Assembly: GCF_003182155.1 (NCBI RefSeq)
Contig: NZ_QGTG01000001.1
Coordinates: 664,390-728,389, forward strand
DNA: 64,000 nucleotides
Origin: Chitinophaga sp. S165
GTDB taxonomy: Bacteria; Bacteroidota; Bacteroidia; Chitinophagales; Chitinophagaceae
Direction of reading: 5' to 3'
Below the pieces are notes generated by a model. The model was not told the DNA's origin. It ran no database searches and worked only from the letters and a program-made list of their open reading frames with translations. A program made the translations under genes and the position numbers. Within the stretch, counting starts at the first letter, position 1. Every line of letters starts with the position of its first letter. This document shows, piece by piece, positions 8,314-16,853 of this stretch.

Positions 8314-9357
8314 ATGGCTCACCCCTCATATTTAAGCGAACAATTAAAGAGAACGAAAGAAGTAGACAAAGGCCAGGGCAAGGAAACAATATTCCCCTAC
8401 TTCGCAGATGAGGAACTGCGTAAAGCGGTGAACCTGGCATTGTTCCTCAACCGTCCGCTGTTGCTGATGGGAGAACCGGGATGTGGGAAGTCGTTACTGG
8501 CAAAAGCTGTCGCGTATGAATGGTATAAGGGAGAGTTGTACAATCAGCATAAATATTTTGAATGGAATGTAAAGTCGACCTCCAAAGCAAGAGAAGGATT
8601 GTATGAATATGATCACCTTCTGCGGCTCAGAGACGCTAATTTCCAGGGCCAGGGTAACAACATTGAAGACATCGAGCGATACAGGCGCTGGGGGCCGATG
8701 GCCGAAGCCATGCGGCATAGTGAAGCCGGTAAAAAGGCGGTTCTGCTGATCGATGAAATAGATAAAGCAGATATTGATTTCAGTAATGATCTATTAACAG
8801 AACTGGAAAGGAATAGTTTTTATATACCTGAGACGGATGAATCTCCGTCTTTTGAGCATAAGCCATTTATAGTGATCACCAGTAATGGGGAGAAAGACCT
8901 GAGTGATGCGTTCCTTCGCCGCTGTGTATTTCATTACATCGATATGTTCTCTGTGCAGAAGCTCGAAACAGCGGATACGAAGGCCTGGCTGGAAAGGATA
9001 CTGAAGGCACGGTTCTACGAACCACAGGAGGAAAGCGATCCGTTGATTGAGAAGGCCGTTATGACTTTTGTAGCGCTCCGTAAAGGCATGAATACAGAGG
9101 CCAGTTTGTACCGCAAGGCTATCAACACCAGTGAATTCATTGATTGGTTTGCTATTCTTAAAGCATGCAGTGATCCTGAAACAGGTCCGGTTACACTGGC
9201 GGATGATCCGGCGTTCAGGGATTGGCTGAATGAAACAACTAATGAGAACAACCATGTACCGGTACCGTTTGGGAATGTGTTATTCAAAACAACTACCGCG
9301 TTGTTCAACTTCAAGACAATGGAGCAACCTTTATCTACCGAGGCACAACAATTATGA
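8314..9357 (+). CDS. MoxR-type AAA+ ATPase, cassette gene 3
   Basis: This 347-residue AAA+ ATPase has Walker A GEPGCGKS at 53-60, Walker B LLIDEID at 144-150, sensor 1 ITSN at 188-191 and the arginines of LRRC at ~202. The order and size fit the MoxR branch, whose members remodel or activate partner proteins and are nearly always encoded beside a von Willebrand A protein. Here the vWA gene overlaps its stop by four bases (ATGA), so the two are translationally coupled. It starts 40 bases after gene 2. In the cassette it is the likely NTP-driven switch that loads or unloads the protease effectors; the target is not known. Confidence 0.9.
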   Translation: MAHPSYLSEQLKRTKEVDKGQGKETIFPYFADEELRKAVNLALFLNRPLLLMGEPGCGKSLLAKAVAYEWYKGELYNQHKYFEWNVKSTSKAREGLYEYDHLLRLRDANFQGQGNNIEDIERYRRWGPMAEAMRHSEAGKKAVLLIDEIDKADIDFSNDLLTELERNSFYIPETDESPSFEHKPFIVITSNGEKDLSDAFLRRCVFHYIDMFSVQKLETADTKAWLERILKARFYEPQEESDPLIEKAVMTFVALRKGMNTEASLYRKAINTSEFIDWFAILKACSDPETGPVTLADDPAFRDWLNETTNENNHVPVPFGNVLFKTTTALFNFKTMEQPLSTEAQQL

Positions 9358-10550
9358 TGGAGCAGCAACCAGATATAACGTTCCCTTTACAAAACGCTTT
9401 CCTTGAAATTATGAGGACAGAGAAGGCTTTGCCGCAGAAAGGGGTGGATCTTTCCTCCTATCTCTTACTGATCGATACGCTTAAAAATGGTTATGGCCTG
9501 ACCTCAAAAGAAGAGTTGCTGTTCCTCTGTAAAAAGCTCTGGCTGAAGCCATTCCATCTTAAGAGTAATATCATGAATGAACAGATACTGGAAGAAATAC
9601 TTAACAGGCATCTGGGAATATATGCGCAGCTGGACATCCCGGTTCCCATTGATGAGAAGTCTGCAAAGAAGGAGGAGAAGATCGGCAGTGATAGTAGTAA
9701 AGAAACAAAAACATCCGCAGAAAAACCCGGAGAGGAAGGCAGCGAAGACAAAAAGGAAAATAAGAAAGAGATTGAAAACGTTCCTGACGAAGAAGCAGGT
9801 GAATTGAACTTCTATATCAGTGAGGTTAAAGATGATACGACTGCCGCAACTACGGACAATAACTATAATCATCTGTTCGGAAAAAAGAACTATACGTTTG
9901 ATAATCGCTATCTACCTGTTAGCCGGCGTTTCATCGAGCAAACGATCCGGTCGTTACGATACAAAGTTCCGGGTGCCGGCCGTGCTACTATAGATATTCC
10001 GGCTACAGTAGAAGAAGTAGCCAGAAAAGGTTATTTCAATGAATGGAAATTAACGGAGGAAGACGGCTTTGTGACCCGCTGGACCTTACTGATAGATCAT
10101 GAAGGGTCTATGATCGCATTTAAAGACCTGGCAGATGCCGTGGTGGAAAGTGCTACTACCGGCAGTGTGAAGAATGAGGGAGACGTTTTCTATTTCCGGA
10201 ATTATCCTTCGGAATATTTATTCACCAATCCGGAGCATACGAGAAGTGTAAAACTGCGGAAGCTGATCACAAGTCCGTCGAGGAATATTCTCATTGTCAG
10301 TGATGCGGGAGCAGCGCGGGGCTATTATAGTGAAGATAGGGTCAGAAAGGTATTCAGGTTGTTATATCAGTTGCGGTCGCATCGTATAGCCTGGTTGAAT
10401 CCCTTACCTGAAGCGCGATGGAAAGGGACATCTGCTGAGAAGATCAGCCGTTATGTGAAGATGTTTGAGCCTGGGAATGATAATAGCGATCATATGGGAA
10501 ATATCATCCAGTTCTTCAAAACAAAAGGCGTTTCAAATATCGGTCAATGA
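9354..10550 (+). CDS. vWA-domain protein with altered MIDAS, cassette gene 4
   Basis: This 398-residue partner of the MoxR ATPase starts inside the ATPase stop codon and itself overlaps the next gene by ATGA. Residues ~1-95 are helical, residues ~100-150 are a low-complexity Lys/Glu linker, and residues ~240-398 are a von Willebrand A fold. The metal site that is normally DxSxS reads D248-H-E250-G-S252, and a later Asp (D317 in IVSDAGAARG) fits the distal metal ligand. Replacement of the first Ser by Glu may change or abolish metal binding. It probably recruits the ATPase to gene 5 or to the proteases. The vWA call rests on fold pattern and on the neighbour. Confidence 0.75.
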   Translation: MMEQQPDITFPLQNAFLEIMRTEKALPQKGVDLSSYLLLIDTLKNGYGLTSKEELLFLCKKLWLKPFHLKSNIMNEQILEEILNRHLGIYAQLDIPVPIDEKSAKKEEKIGSDSSKETKTSAEKPGEEGSEDKKENKKEIENVPDEEAGELNFYISEVKDDTTAATTDNNYNHLFGKKNYTFDNRYLPVSRRFIEQTIRSLRYKVPGAGRATIDIPATVEEVARKGYFNEWKLTEEDGFVTRWTLLIDHEGSMIAFKDLADAVVESATTGSVKNEGDVFYFRNYPSEYLFTNPEHTRSVKLRKLITSPSRNILIVSDAGAARGYYSEDRVRKVFRLLYQLRSHRIAWLNPLPEARWKGTSAEKISRYVKMFEPGNDNSDHMGNIIQFFKTKGVSNIGQ

Positions 10551-13500
10551 GCAACAATAATGATCATACACAGGAAGCCAGGAAAGCGATACAATCGTTC
10601 GTGGATAAGTATGCGCAGCTATATCCGAACGGTGACCATGTGGAGCTTATACAGATGGCGGCGTTCCCTATTGCGGTGACCGTGCATCTGTTATATCAGA
10701 TATGGGCCAACTTTGGAACATTTATGAAGAACGGAGCTTCAGTTAAGTTACATGCGCTGGCGGTGAACGATTGCATCCAGAGCAACATCTTCCGTCAGAC
10801 GGGTCCTGACCTGTTTGAGATGGACGCCAATGTACGTCAATGTCTTTTACAGGACCTGCGGGCAAACAGGGGCAATCAATTTGTAAAGGAGGAACTGGCG
10901 GCTTTTCTATATCAGTATTCAAGGCATAACACACAAGGAAGCGCATGGAGGAATTATTATGACGCCCAGCAATGGGCGGCGGTTATGGAAGTAAACACAA
11001 GGGGTGCTGCTGAACAGATACTTAGTTCTCTTGCACAGGAACTGCAGAAGAAGAACACCAGCCGCGGATTGGGTATTGTCAACCTCATCACTGCGTTGGA
11101 GAAAGATAATAAACAGTTCTCCGGGTTGCTGCAAAAGGCTTTAAATAAGCCTGAATCTTTGACAACTGAGCCCGCGGGGGTAACGTCGAAACGTATTGTG
11201 CTGACGGATCAGGTGGTGGATGGCAGACAACCGGTTAAGATCAATCTGCCGGGGGCGTTGAGTAAGAAGTTGAAGACGATTGTGAAGAAGGAGACATCAA
11301 CCATAGATGATAAAAATAATGGGAATGCAAATAAGACATATGGTCTCTTTATAGAATTGGGAGATGACATTATTAAAACAGAGATAACACAAATCAAAAA
11401 TCTCTTCATTGAAAAGGAATATATACAGCCAGAAAATGTAAGTATTTTATTCCCCAGATCGGAAAATCCGACATCTGAGGTGCGGGAGCTGGTTAATAAA
11501 TACTTATCCCTTTCAAAGGAAGGCGACACGATGATCATTTACGCAAGATATGGGCCTCATGTGGCGGTTAACCCGGGACTTACACCGAAGATCTTAAACG
11601 ACCTGATTACAAGCCAATTTCCGAATCTTAGTCCCGATGTTATTTGTATGCTGGAAGGCGACAATATTCTTAGTGAATGGTATTTTGAGATATATTCAAC
11701 ATTCAGTCTTATTATTGCAGGATATGGCATAAATGAAAAAAAAGACGAAAGCTTATTTAAAAGTGTACTTGCAAGTGCTGCCAACGACATTACATATGCT
11801 CAATTCTATTCCACTCTTCTACAGGAATTTTTAATAGACAGAACCTCCGCTGACATTTTCAGCTTACCACATCTGATACCAGGGGCGTTAAACTGGGATA
11901 ACCTGTTATTCTCCAGAACAACATCTGAAGCTATAGATGAAGCTAAAAAGATGCTAATTGACATGGGGCGTGGACCGGGATCAGAAAACAGTATTATAGA
12001 ACTACATGAAATAATTAGCGAGGGTATACGGGAGCAGGGCAGACAAAAAACGATGGCCCTGTTAAAAATATTCTTCCTGCACCAACAGGAGAAAATCGTG
12101 AAATGCTGCTGGTTACTGCAGAAGGAATATGACTACGACATGGAAGGAATGCCGGGAGTTTCCTCAAGAACTATATTGTGGACACACTTTTTCGATGCGG
12201 AAGGCAATAAAGGGCAGCATGATATAACGGGACTAGTTAATCTATTGCTCGAAACAAATGTCCTTTTTCTCGGTTTAGGTCCTCAATTACTTTCCCCACT
12301 ACATAGAATCCGGCTAAAGACGATTCTGGATATCTGCCGCGGAAGAAGAATTCTGTTATACTATATTGTAGAAGAAGAATTCGAATGGGGACTATTAAAC
12401 ATAGATGCGGATGATTTGTCGTTGGGAGGAGCGATATTATCTGATTACATCTCGAAGGAAGGCAGGGGTTCATTCCTGAAAATTGTATATAAGGAAATCG
12501 AGGATATGATCGGCAGGGAGCAACCAAAAGAAGACTATGGTCCGGGACAGGCGTACGGCATCTTCGTCGGTATAGATCAATACATGGACAAGAATTTCAA
12601 TCTGCATGCATCAGTAAGCGATGCCAATAAGATGCTGGAAGTGCTGACACATGAAAAGCTGCTTGCAGAAGACAACAAACGTTTATTCCATGACAACGAA
12701 GCCACAAGAGATAATGTAGCCGACTTTTTCCGGAAGGTGCTTTTTAATGCAAAAAGCAATGATACTATTATATTTTACTTCAGCGGGCATTCAAGTAATC
12801 AGCAGACTAACTCGGCGCTTTTCTTTCATGACCTGGATGTAAGCTCAGAGTATACCAGTCAGGCGGAGAATGGTATTTTGACTGACTTTGAATTTAAACA
12901 GCTGGTCTTATCTGCACCCAATAATCCTACGATAATACTTATACTTGATACACATGGCGGTAGCCGCCATTGGCTGGATGAAAACAATCCAAAACACTTT
13001 TCCCTGATGGCCACGCACCTGGAAGAGAAGTGTTATGAGCTGAATGGTATAGGCGGGATGTTGACAGACGCTTTGGCGCAGCATCTGCGTGGGCGTCCCC
13101 GTACAATGTACATCGATCTTTACAAAGCAGTACTTGAACACTTCCTGAATTTGGCCAATGAGGGTAACCAATGGCAAACCCCATTGTTTGTAGTGCATAA
13201 AGATCATTGGAAAGATATTCTTCTGCCTAAAATAGAAGACGTTGGAATTGGTGTAATGACTACTATAAAGAACTATGAAGATCTTCAGGCAATAGACGCC
13301 TTACAATGCTTATACTATTCGCAGGCAGAAGCAGGCATATTTACTTTTTACAACCAGCTAAAATTCGCATTGCATGAAAAAAGAGTTGATCTTGAACATG
13401 TAAATACCTGGTCTGCAATTGATAAATCATTTTCCGTTCATAACCGGTTCCCGGATATGATCTTTATTGGCTTAAAGCAGTCCATGTATGCTTATGAGCC

Positions 13501-15052
13501 GAGGTATAACATTGAGAAACTACTGACGATCGCTTATGCCATGGAGATCCCTGTTTATTTTATTCTGGAAGATGAAAGTGAAGCTGATCCATCAGTGTAC
13601 AAGGATTATCCTTTATTACCTGCTGATAGAAGGCCAGTGATATCCGGTGAAGATGTCAATAAACTGATACAAGAACTGGAGGGTGTTACGGGGCCGTTGA
13701 TCAAATATTTGAAGCCGGAGGAGGAAGATTATGAACCATGGGGAATGTCCATTGGTATCACGCATTATGAGAATCTTCCGGGACTGCCTGCCGGAGTACA
13801 CAATGCCAGAAGATTTTCAGACTGGCTGTCGGGTGCGCTGAAGAACAAAATTAAACGCGATCATTGCTTTACGTACCTTACAGGGTCGGATGTACAAGTT
13901 CAGCGGAGTGATATCGACAAAACTATCAGACGGCTTGTCAGCATGGCAAAAGAGAATAAAAAGCGGGCATTGTACATTTATTTATGCGGATATATGCCCA
14001 GGAATTCAGACGATCTGCTGCTGGCGTCATGGAGTGCGGAGCGAAGCAATGCTATCATAAGCATCACACCATATCTTAATTCTTTGTCCAATGCCGGATT
14101 TGCCAGGGTAGTTGTTTTTGCTGAGTACATACCGGTCGATTTTACTTTCGAAAGATCGCCTAAATTGTTTTCCCTCGATTCAGCTCATCTTCCGGCGCCT
14201 AGTTGCGTTTATCAGGTCCCATTAAGGGTCAATGACAACATCCCTTATGAGAATAACAGTATTGTATTGGATGGATTATATGGAGAGGCCGCTGTAAACA
14301 ACAGTCATACAATTACCACGAGCTCTCTCCGGGATTATATAGACAAACGTTTTGAACTTGAAGGTATCGATGAATCGCCCAATTTTGACATAGTAAACTC
14401 AGAAACTAAATACTTTACTATTGCAGATCTTGACCCTAAGATCAGATCATCCACCAATACGCGAGCCTTCAAACACAAATGGATCCTTATAGCCGGTACC
14501 GGTAAAGACCGTCTTTCTCAACCGGAATGGATGATGAGTAATGCGCTGGCCAGAGAGTTGGCCAAAGCCGGCTATGGCATTATCACCGGGGGCTGGCCAG
14601 GCGTGGATGCTGTTGCTGCCGAAGCTTACGCTATTCAACTGGCTGAAGAGAGAATCCTTGATAAGCGCTATCTTCAACAGGTTATTCTTGAAACCCAGGA
14701 ACCGGTATATAACGGAGGCCTGATAATACGGGTTGCAAACGAGACATTATGGTATGAGACCGTATTGGGCAGAGCTTATGCATTGGTAATGATCGGAGGA
14801 TTGGGAGGCACCTATATATCTTATGAAAATGCGGAAAAAGCGAATGTACCGGTTATTCCTGTTGGCGCAACGGGTGGGGATGCAGCGAGAGCATTTAGAG
14901 AAATGGAGAAAAGGAGGTTATTACCACGGCATCTGTTGAATGAACTGAACAGGCCTGTAAATAATTATGACGATGCAGAAAGAATAGCTGCGGCGATATG
15001 TGGATTTCTTGATGAAAGGTTGGATAATCAATTAAATCAAAATGTGAGTTGA
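10547..15052 (+). CDS. 1501-residue multidomain protein: three pseudo-caspases plus SLOG/LOG domain, cassette gene 5
   Basis: A helical N-terminal region (~1-230, with MAAFPIAVTVHLLYQIWANF) is followed by repeating modules. Caspase-like fold 1 (~263-420) has the His motif replaced by IIYARYGPHV and no Cys motif. A Rossmann-like segment (~530-650) contains VLFLGLGPQ. Caspase-like fold 2 (~665-890) opens GIFVGIDQYM and keeps FYFSGHSS (His748), but has DTHGGS at 801-806 in place of DSCHSG, so the Cys is His803. A second Rossmann-like segment (~905-1050) contains MIFIGLKQS. Caspase-like fold 3 (~1064-1250) has IYLCGYMPR and lacks both residues. The C terminus (~1311-1490) is a SLOG/LOG nucleotide-binding domain with ILIAGTG, GGWPGVDA (1348-1355) and IGGLGGTY (1416-1423). 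It looks like a sensor or scaffold that binds a nucleotide signal and holds the proteases, not an active protease itself. Domain borders are approximate. Confidence 0.75.
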   Translation: MSNNNDHTQEARKAIQSFVDKYAQLYPNGDHVELIQMAAFPIAVTVHLLYQIWANFGTFMKNGASVKLHALAVNDCIQSNIFRQTGPDLFEMDANVRQCLLQDLRANRGNQFVKEELAAFLYQYSRHNTQGSAWRNYYDAQQWAAVMEVNTRGAAEQILSSLAQELQKKNTSRGLGIVNLITALEKDNKQFSGLLQKALNKPESLTTEPAGVTSKRIVLTDQVVDGRQPVKINLPGALSKKLKTIVKKETSTIDDKNNGNANKTYGLFIELGDDIIKTEITQIKNLFIEKEYIQPENVSILFPRSENPTSEVRELVNKYLSLSKEGDTMIIYARYGPHVAVNPGLTPKILNDLITSQFPNLSPDVICMLEGDNILSEWYFEIYSTFSLIIAGYGINEKKDESLFKSVLASAANDITYAQFYSTLLQEFLIDRTSADIFSLPHLIPGALNWDNLLFSRTTSEAIDEAKKMLIDMGRGPGSENSIIELHEIISEGIREQGRQKTMALLKIFFLHQQEKIVKCCWLLQKEYDYDMEGMPGVSSRTILWTHFFDAEGNKGQHDITGLVNLLLETNVLFLGLGPQLLSPLHRIRLKTILDICRGRRILLYYIVEEEFEWGLLNIDADDLSLGGAILSDYISKEGRGSFLKIVYKEIEDMIGREQPKEDYGPGQAYGIFVGIDQYMDKNFNLHASVSDANKMLEVLTHEKLLAEDNKRLFHDNEATRDNVADFFRKVLFNAKSNDTIIFYFSGHSSNQQTNSALFFHDLDVSSEYTSQAENGILTDFEFKQLVLSAPNNPTIILILDTHGGSRHWLDENNPKHFSLMATHLEEKCYELNGIGGMLTDALAQHLRGRPRTMYIDLYKAVLEHFLNLANEGNQWQTPLFVVHKDHWKDILLPKIEDVGIGVMTTIKNYEDLQAIDALQCLYYSQAEAGIFTFYNQLKFALHEKRVDLEHVNTWSAIDKSFSVHNRFPDMIFIGLKQSMYAYEPRYNIEKLLTIAYAMEIPVYFILEDESEADPSVYKDYPLLPADRRPVISGEDVNKLIQELEGVTGPLIKYLKPEEEDYEPWGMSIGITHYENLPGLPAGVHNARRFSDWLSGALKNKIKRDHCFTYLTGSDVQVQRSDIDKTIRRLVSMAKENKKRALYIYLCGYMPRNSDDLLLASWSAERSNAIISITPYLNSLSNAGFARVVVFAEYIPVDFTFERSPKLFSLDSAHLPAPSCVYQVPLRVNDNIPYENNSIVLDGLYGEAAVNNSHTITTSSLRDYIDKRFELEGIDESPNFDIVNSETKYFTIADLDPKIRSSTNTRAFKHKWILIAGTGKDRLSQPEWMMSNALARELAKAGYGIITGGWPGVDAVAAEAYAIQLAEERILDKRYLQQVILETQEPVYNGGLIIRVANETLWYETVLGRAYALVMIGGLGGTYISYENAEKANVPVIPVGATGGDAARAFREMEKRRLLPRHLLNELNRPVNNYDDAERIAAAICGFLDERLDNQLNQNVS

Positions 15053-15081
15053 TATCGTGATGTGGGGATATGGGGCAAACA

Positions 15082-15127
15082 ATAACGGGGCGATTGATAT
15101 GATGTTTCGATAACGGGGCGATTGATA
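15082..15127. repeat. 18-bp direct repeat
   Basis: ATAACGGGGCGATTGATA occurs at 15082-15099 and again at 15110-15127, offset by 28 bases. The second copy ends five bases before the REP-like hairpins. Confidence 0.85.
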
Positions 15128-15132
15128 CGAAA

Positions 15133-15193
15133 CCCCGGGTTTACACTCGGGGCTACAGACAGGGGACTCCTAACGGAGTCCTATTGTGTTTTG
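15133..15193. repeat. REP-like double-hairpin element, copy 1
   Basis: The first hairpin is CCCCGGG / CTCGGGG around a TTTACA loop, then a CTACAGACAG spacer, then a second hairpin GGACTCC-TAAC-GGAGTCC, and finally TATTGTGTTTTG. A homologous element lies at 23984-24046. The second stem differs by a paired change (T-A here, C-G there). Such elements often belong to RAYT/IS200-type REP families, but no transposase is in this window. Confidence 0.8.
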
Positions 15194-15482
15194 TTAATAC
15201 CTCGAACGGATGCCGTAAGCGTATAGTAAGGTAGACGTTGCACCGGACGTGAGCTGGACTTATAAGATATGATGGGTAAAAGTTATGAAGTTGCATGATT
15301 TTTCTTCCCGAATAGGTCATTAACAGTGAACATATAGACACAATGTGTGAGTTATCTGATAGGTAGGTAATTAGTTGGGTTCAAACTGACATAGGTATTC
15401 ATCCGGAAAGTGAGTTCCGATTGTTTGGGAGTTAACATACTATCTTGTTTTATGTAATTACAGCGAGATCATAAAGGCTGTT

Positions 15483-16373
15483 TTAGTGATCATTAGTTAG
15501 TGAAGGTAGTAGCAGGAGGTCAACAGATCCCTTTACAAATGGGGGATTGAAAACACGCTGGGGTTTAAGGTTTGGATATCGGGGAATGATCTTCAGCAGC
15601 GGGGCGTTGTTCTTATATTCGCGCTGAACCTTTACGAGCTGTGATACCGGCGGAAGTACTGCGATAACATCCAATGCGTAACCTTGTCTATTACCTGATG
15701 GCAGCAGCTGGCCGTTCACCCCGATGTGGGGTTGTACTTCGATTAAAACGATCCTCAATCCTTTATGGGCAGCGCTAGTACCGGGGATGGGACCAATAGT
15801 AAGTGTGATAGCGTCACACGGTTTCCTATTCGTTATTGTTACTGTTTCAGATGCTGATACTTCCAGGGCGCTTCTTTCGAAGTTTGCTGATATAATAATC
15901 GCTTTGATGCTCACGTCGGTCACTCCCTTTGGCGCGTTGGGCCTGAGACCGGAAAAGCTGAGTTGTACCCTACCCTGAACATCTTCCGAAATAACTTGTG
16001 TGCACGATAACAAGCGCTGGTGGTTGCTATGTGCACTGAAATGGAAGTCATTTAACGACTGCATGTTGGTTACATTCAGGCGCCGTTCACCGGCCGGGCG
16101 ATACTGATCATTCTGGATAGCGCCCGTCAGTGCTTTATTAAGGCGAGTAATAACGTTACTGTCGTAATACCGATGCAACTCCGTATACAATGCATGACGT
16201 AATTGTGCGCCAGCTTTACTGGCGGTGCCGAAATCCTTTGCTGCCCGTTTCGTAGCGGGACTTTGCCTTACCTCCAGTGCTTTACGCCGGAGGAAATATT
16301 TCCCATTCCTGAGATACCCGACCCTGTCGCCGAGTTGCCCGGTAAAGGGAAGAATGCCTTGTTGTTTTCCCAT
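15483..16373 (-). CDS. Hypothetical protein of a Bacteroidota-specific family (DUF6266-like N terminus)
   Basis: This 296-residue soluble protein has no signal peptide. The N terminus, MGKQQGILPFTGQLGDRVGY then RNGKYFLRRK and a basic RQSPATKRAAKDFGTAS segment, resembles small Bacteroidota proteins that begin with a G-x-x-G-x-xG pattern (DUF6266-like, from memory). The remainder is strand-rich with no catalytic motif. No function is known to me. It is a single gene read toward the cassette. Confidence 0.6.
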   Translation of the reverse strand: MGKQQGILPFTGQLGDRVGYLRNGKYFLRRKALEVRQSPATKRAAKDFGTASKAGAQLRHALYTELHRYYDSNVITRLNKALTGAIQNDQYRPAGERRLNVTNMQSLNDFHFSAHSNHQRLLSCTQVISEDVQGRVQLSFSGLRPNAPKGVTDVSIKAIIISANFERSALEVSASETVTITNRKPCDAITLTIGPIPGTSAAHKGLRIVLIEVQPHIGVNGQLLPSGNRQGYALDVIAVLPPVSQLVKVQREYKNNAPLLKIIPRYPNLKPQRVFNPPFVKGSVDLLLLPSLTNDH

Positions 16374-16562
16374 GTTCCATAATTTTACCCTAAAGCTATT
16401 AAATAGCTGGTTATGTGAACATTAGGAAACCCATTATCTTATAAACATATTGTGAACATTTTATAGATAATGCTGATTCAAGACTAGACTATATATTATT
16501 TCCATATTAATACCTACCCTCCTATTCTATCTCAGGGTGTCAGCTAATAATGGGTGGACTGT

Positions 16563-16757
16563 CTAAGCTTTACGCCGTTTTGCGTCAGCTTTATCCTTTC
16601 CATCGTATTCATTTTCATCATACCCTTCGAGGGTATTGTTCTTATCGTCATTAAACTCTTTTTTCTCACCCGGTTTAATGATATCGGCAGCAGTCGCAAC
16701 CTTACGTTTTTCCAGCTTGGTTGCACGCTTTTCGTTCATGGATTTTTTGGTAGTCAT
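16563..16757 (-). CDS. Small lysine-rich hypothetical protein
   Basis: This 64-residue, highly charged protein starts MTTKKSMNEKRATKLEKRK and ends in a KDKADAKRRKA tail. It has no signal peptide or membrane segment. The composition suggests a nucleic-acid-binding or disordered protein, but no family is recognised. It sits between the RND operon terminator and the DUF6266-like gene on the same strand. It could be a chance frame, but start, composition and spacing look like a real small gene. Confidence 0.5.
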   Translation of the reverse strand: MTTKKSMNEKRATKLEKRKVATAADIIKPGEKKEFNDDKNNTLEGYDENEYDGKDKADAKRRKA

Positions 16758-16809
16758 ATCAGTATCTTTTACCCATGAAATACAAAAATGCTGCCGGAGG
16801 AATAAAATG

Positions 16810-16844
16810 AAACAGCCGCCTTGTCACTAATGAGGCGGCTGTTT
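16810..16844 (-). terminator. Terminator of the first RND operon
   Basis: AAACAGCCGCCT pairs with AGGCGGCTGTTT across a 10-base loop. It lies 10 bases beyond the adaptor gene stop at 16854 and is followed on the minus strand by a T-rich run. Confidence 0.8.
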
Positions 16845-16853
16845 CAATTATCG

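Larger units (their letters stand above)
15053..15482. other. Gene-free stretch with REP-like element
   Basis: This 430-base gap lies between the stop of the large cassette gene and the convergent hypothetical gene. It holds an 18-bp direct repeat and a REP-like double hairpin (15133-15193), annotated separately. I see nothing recognisable from about 15200 to 15482. Confidence 0.6.
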
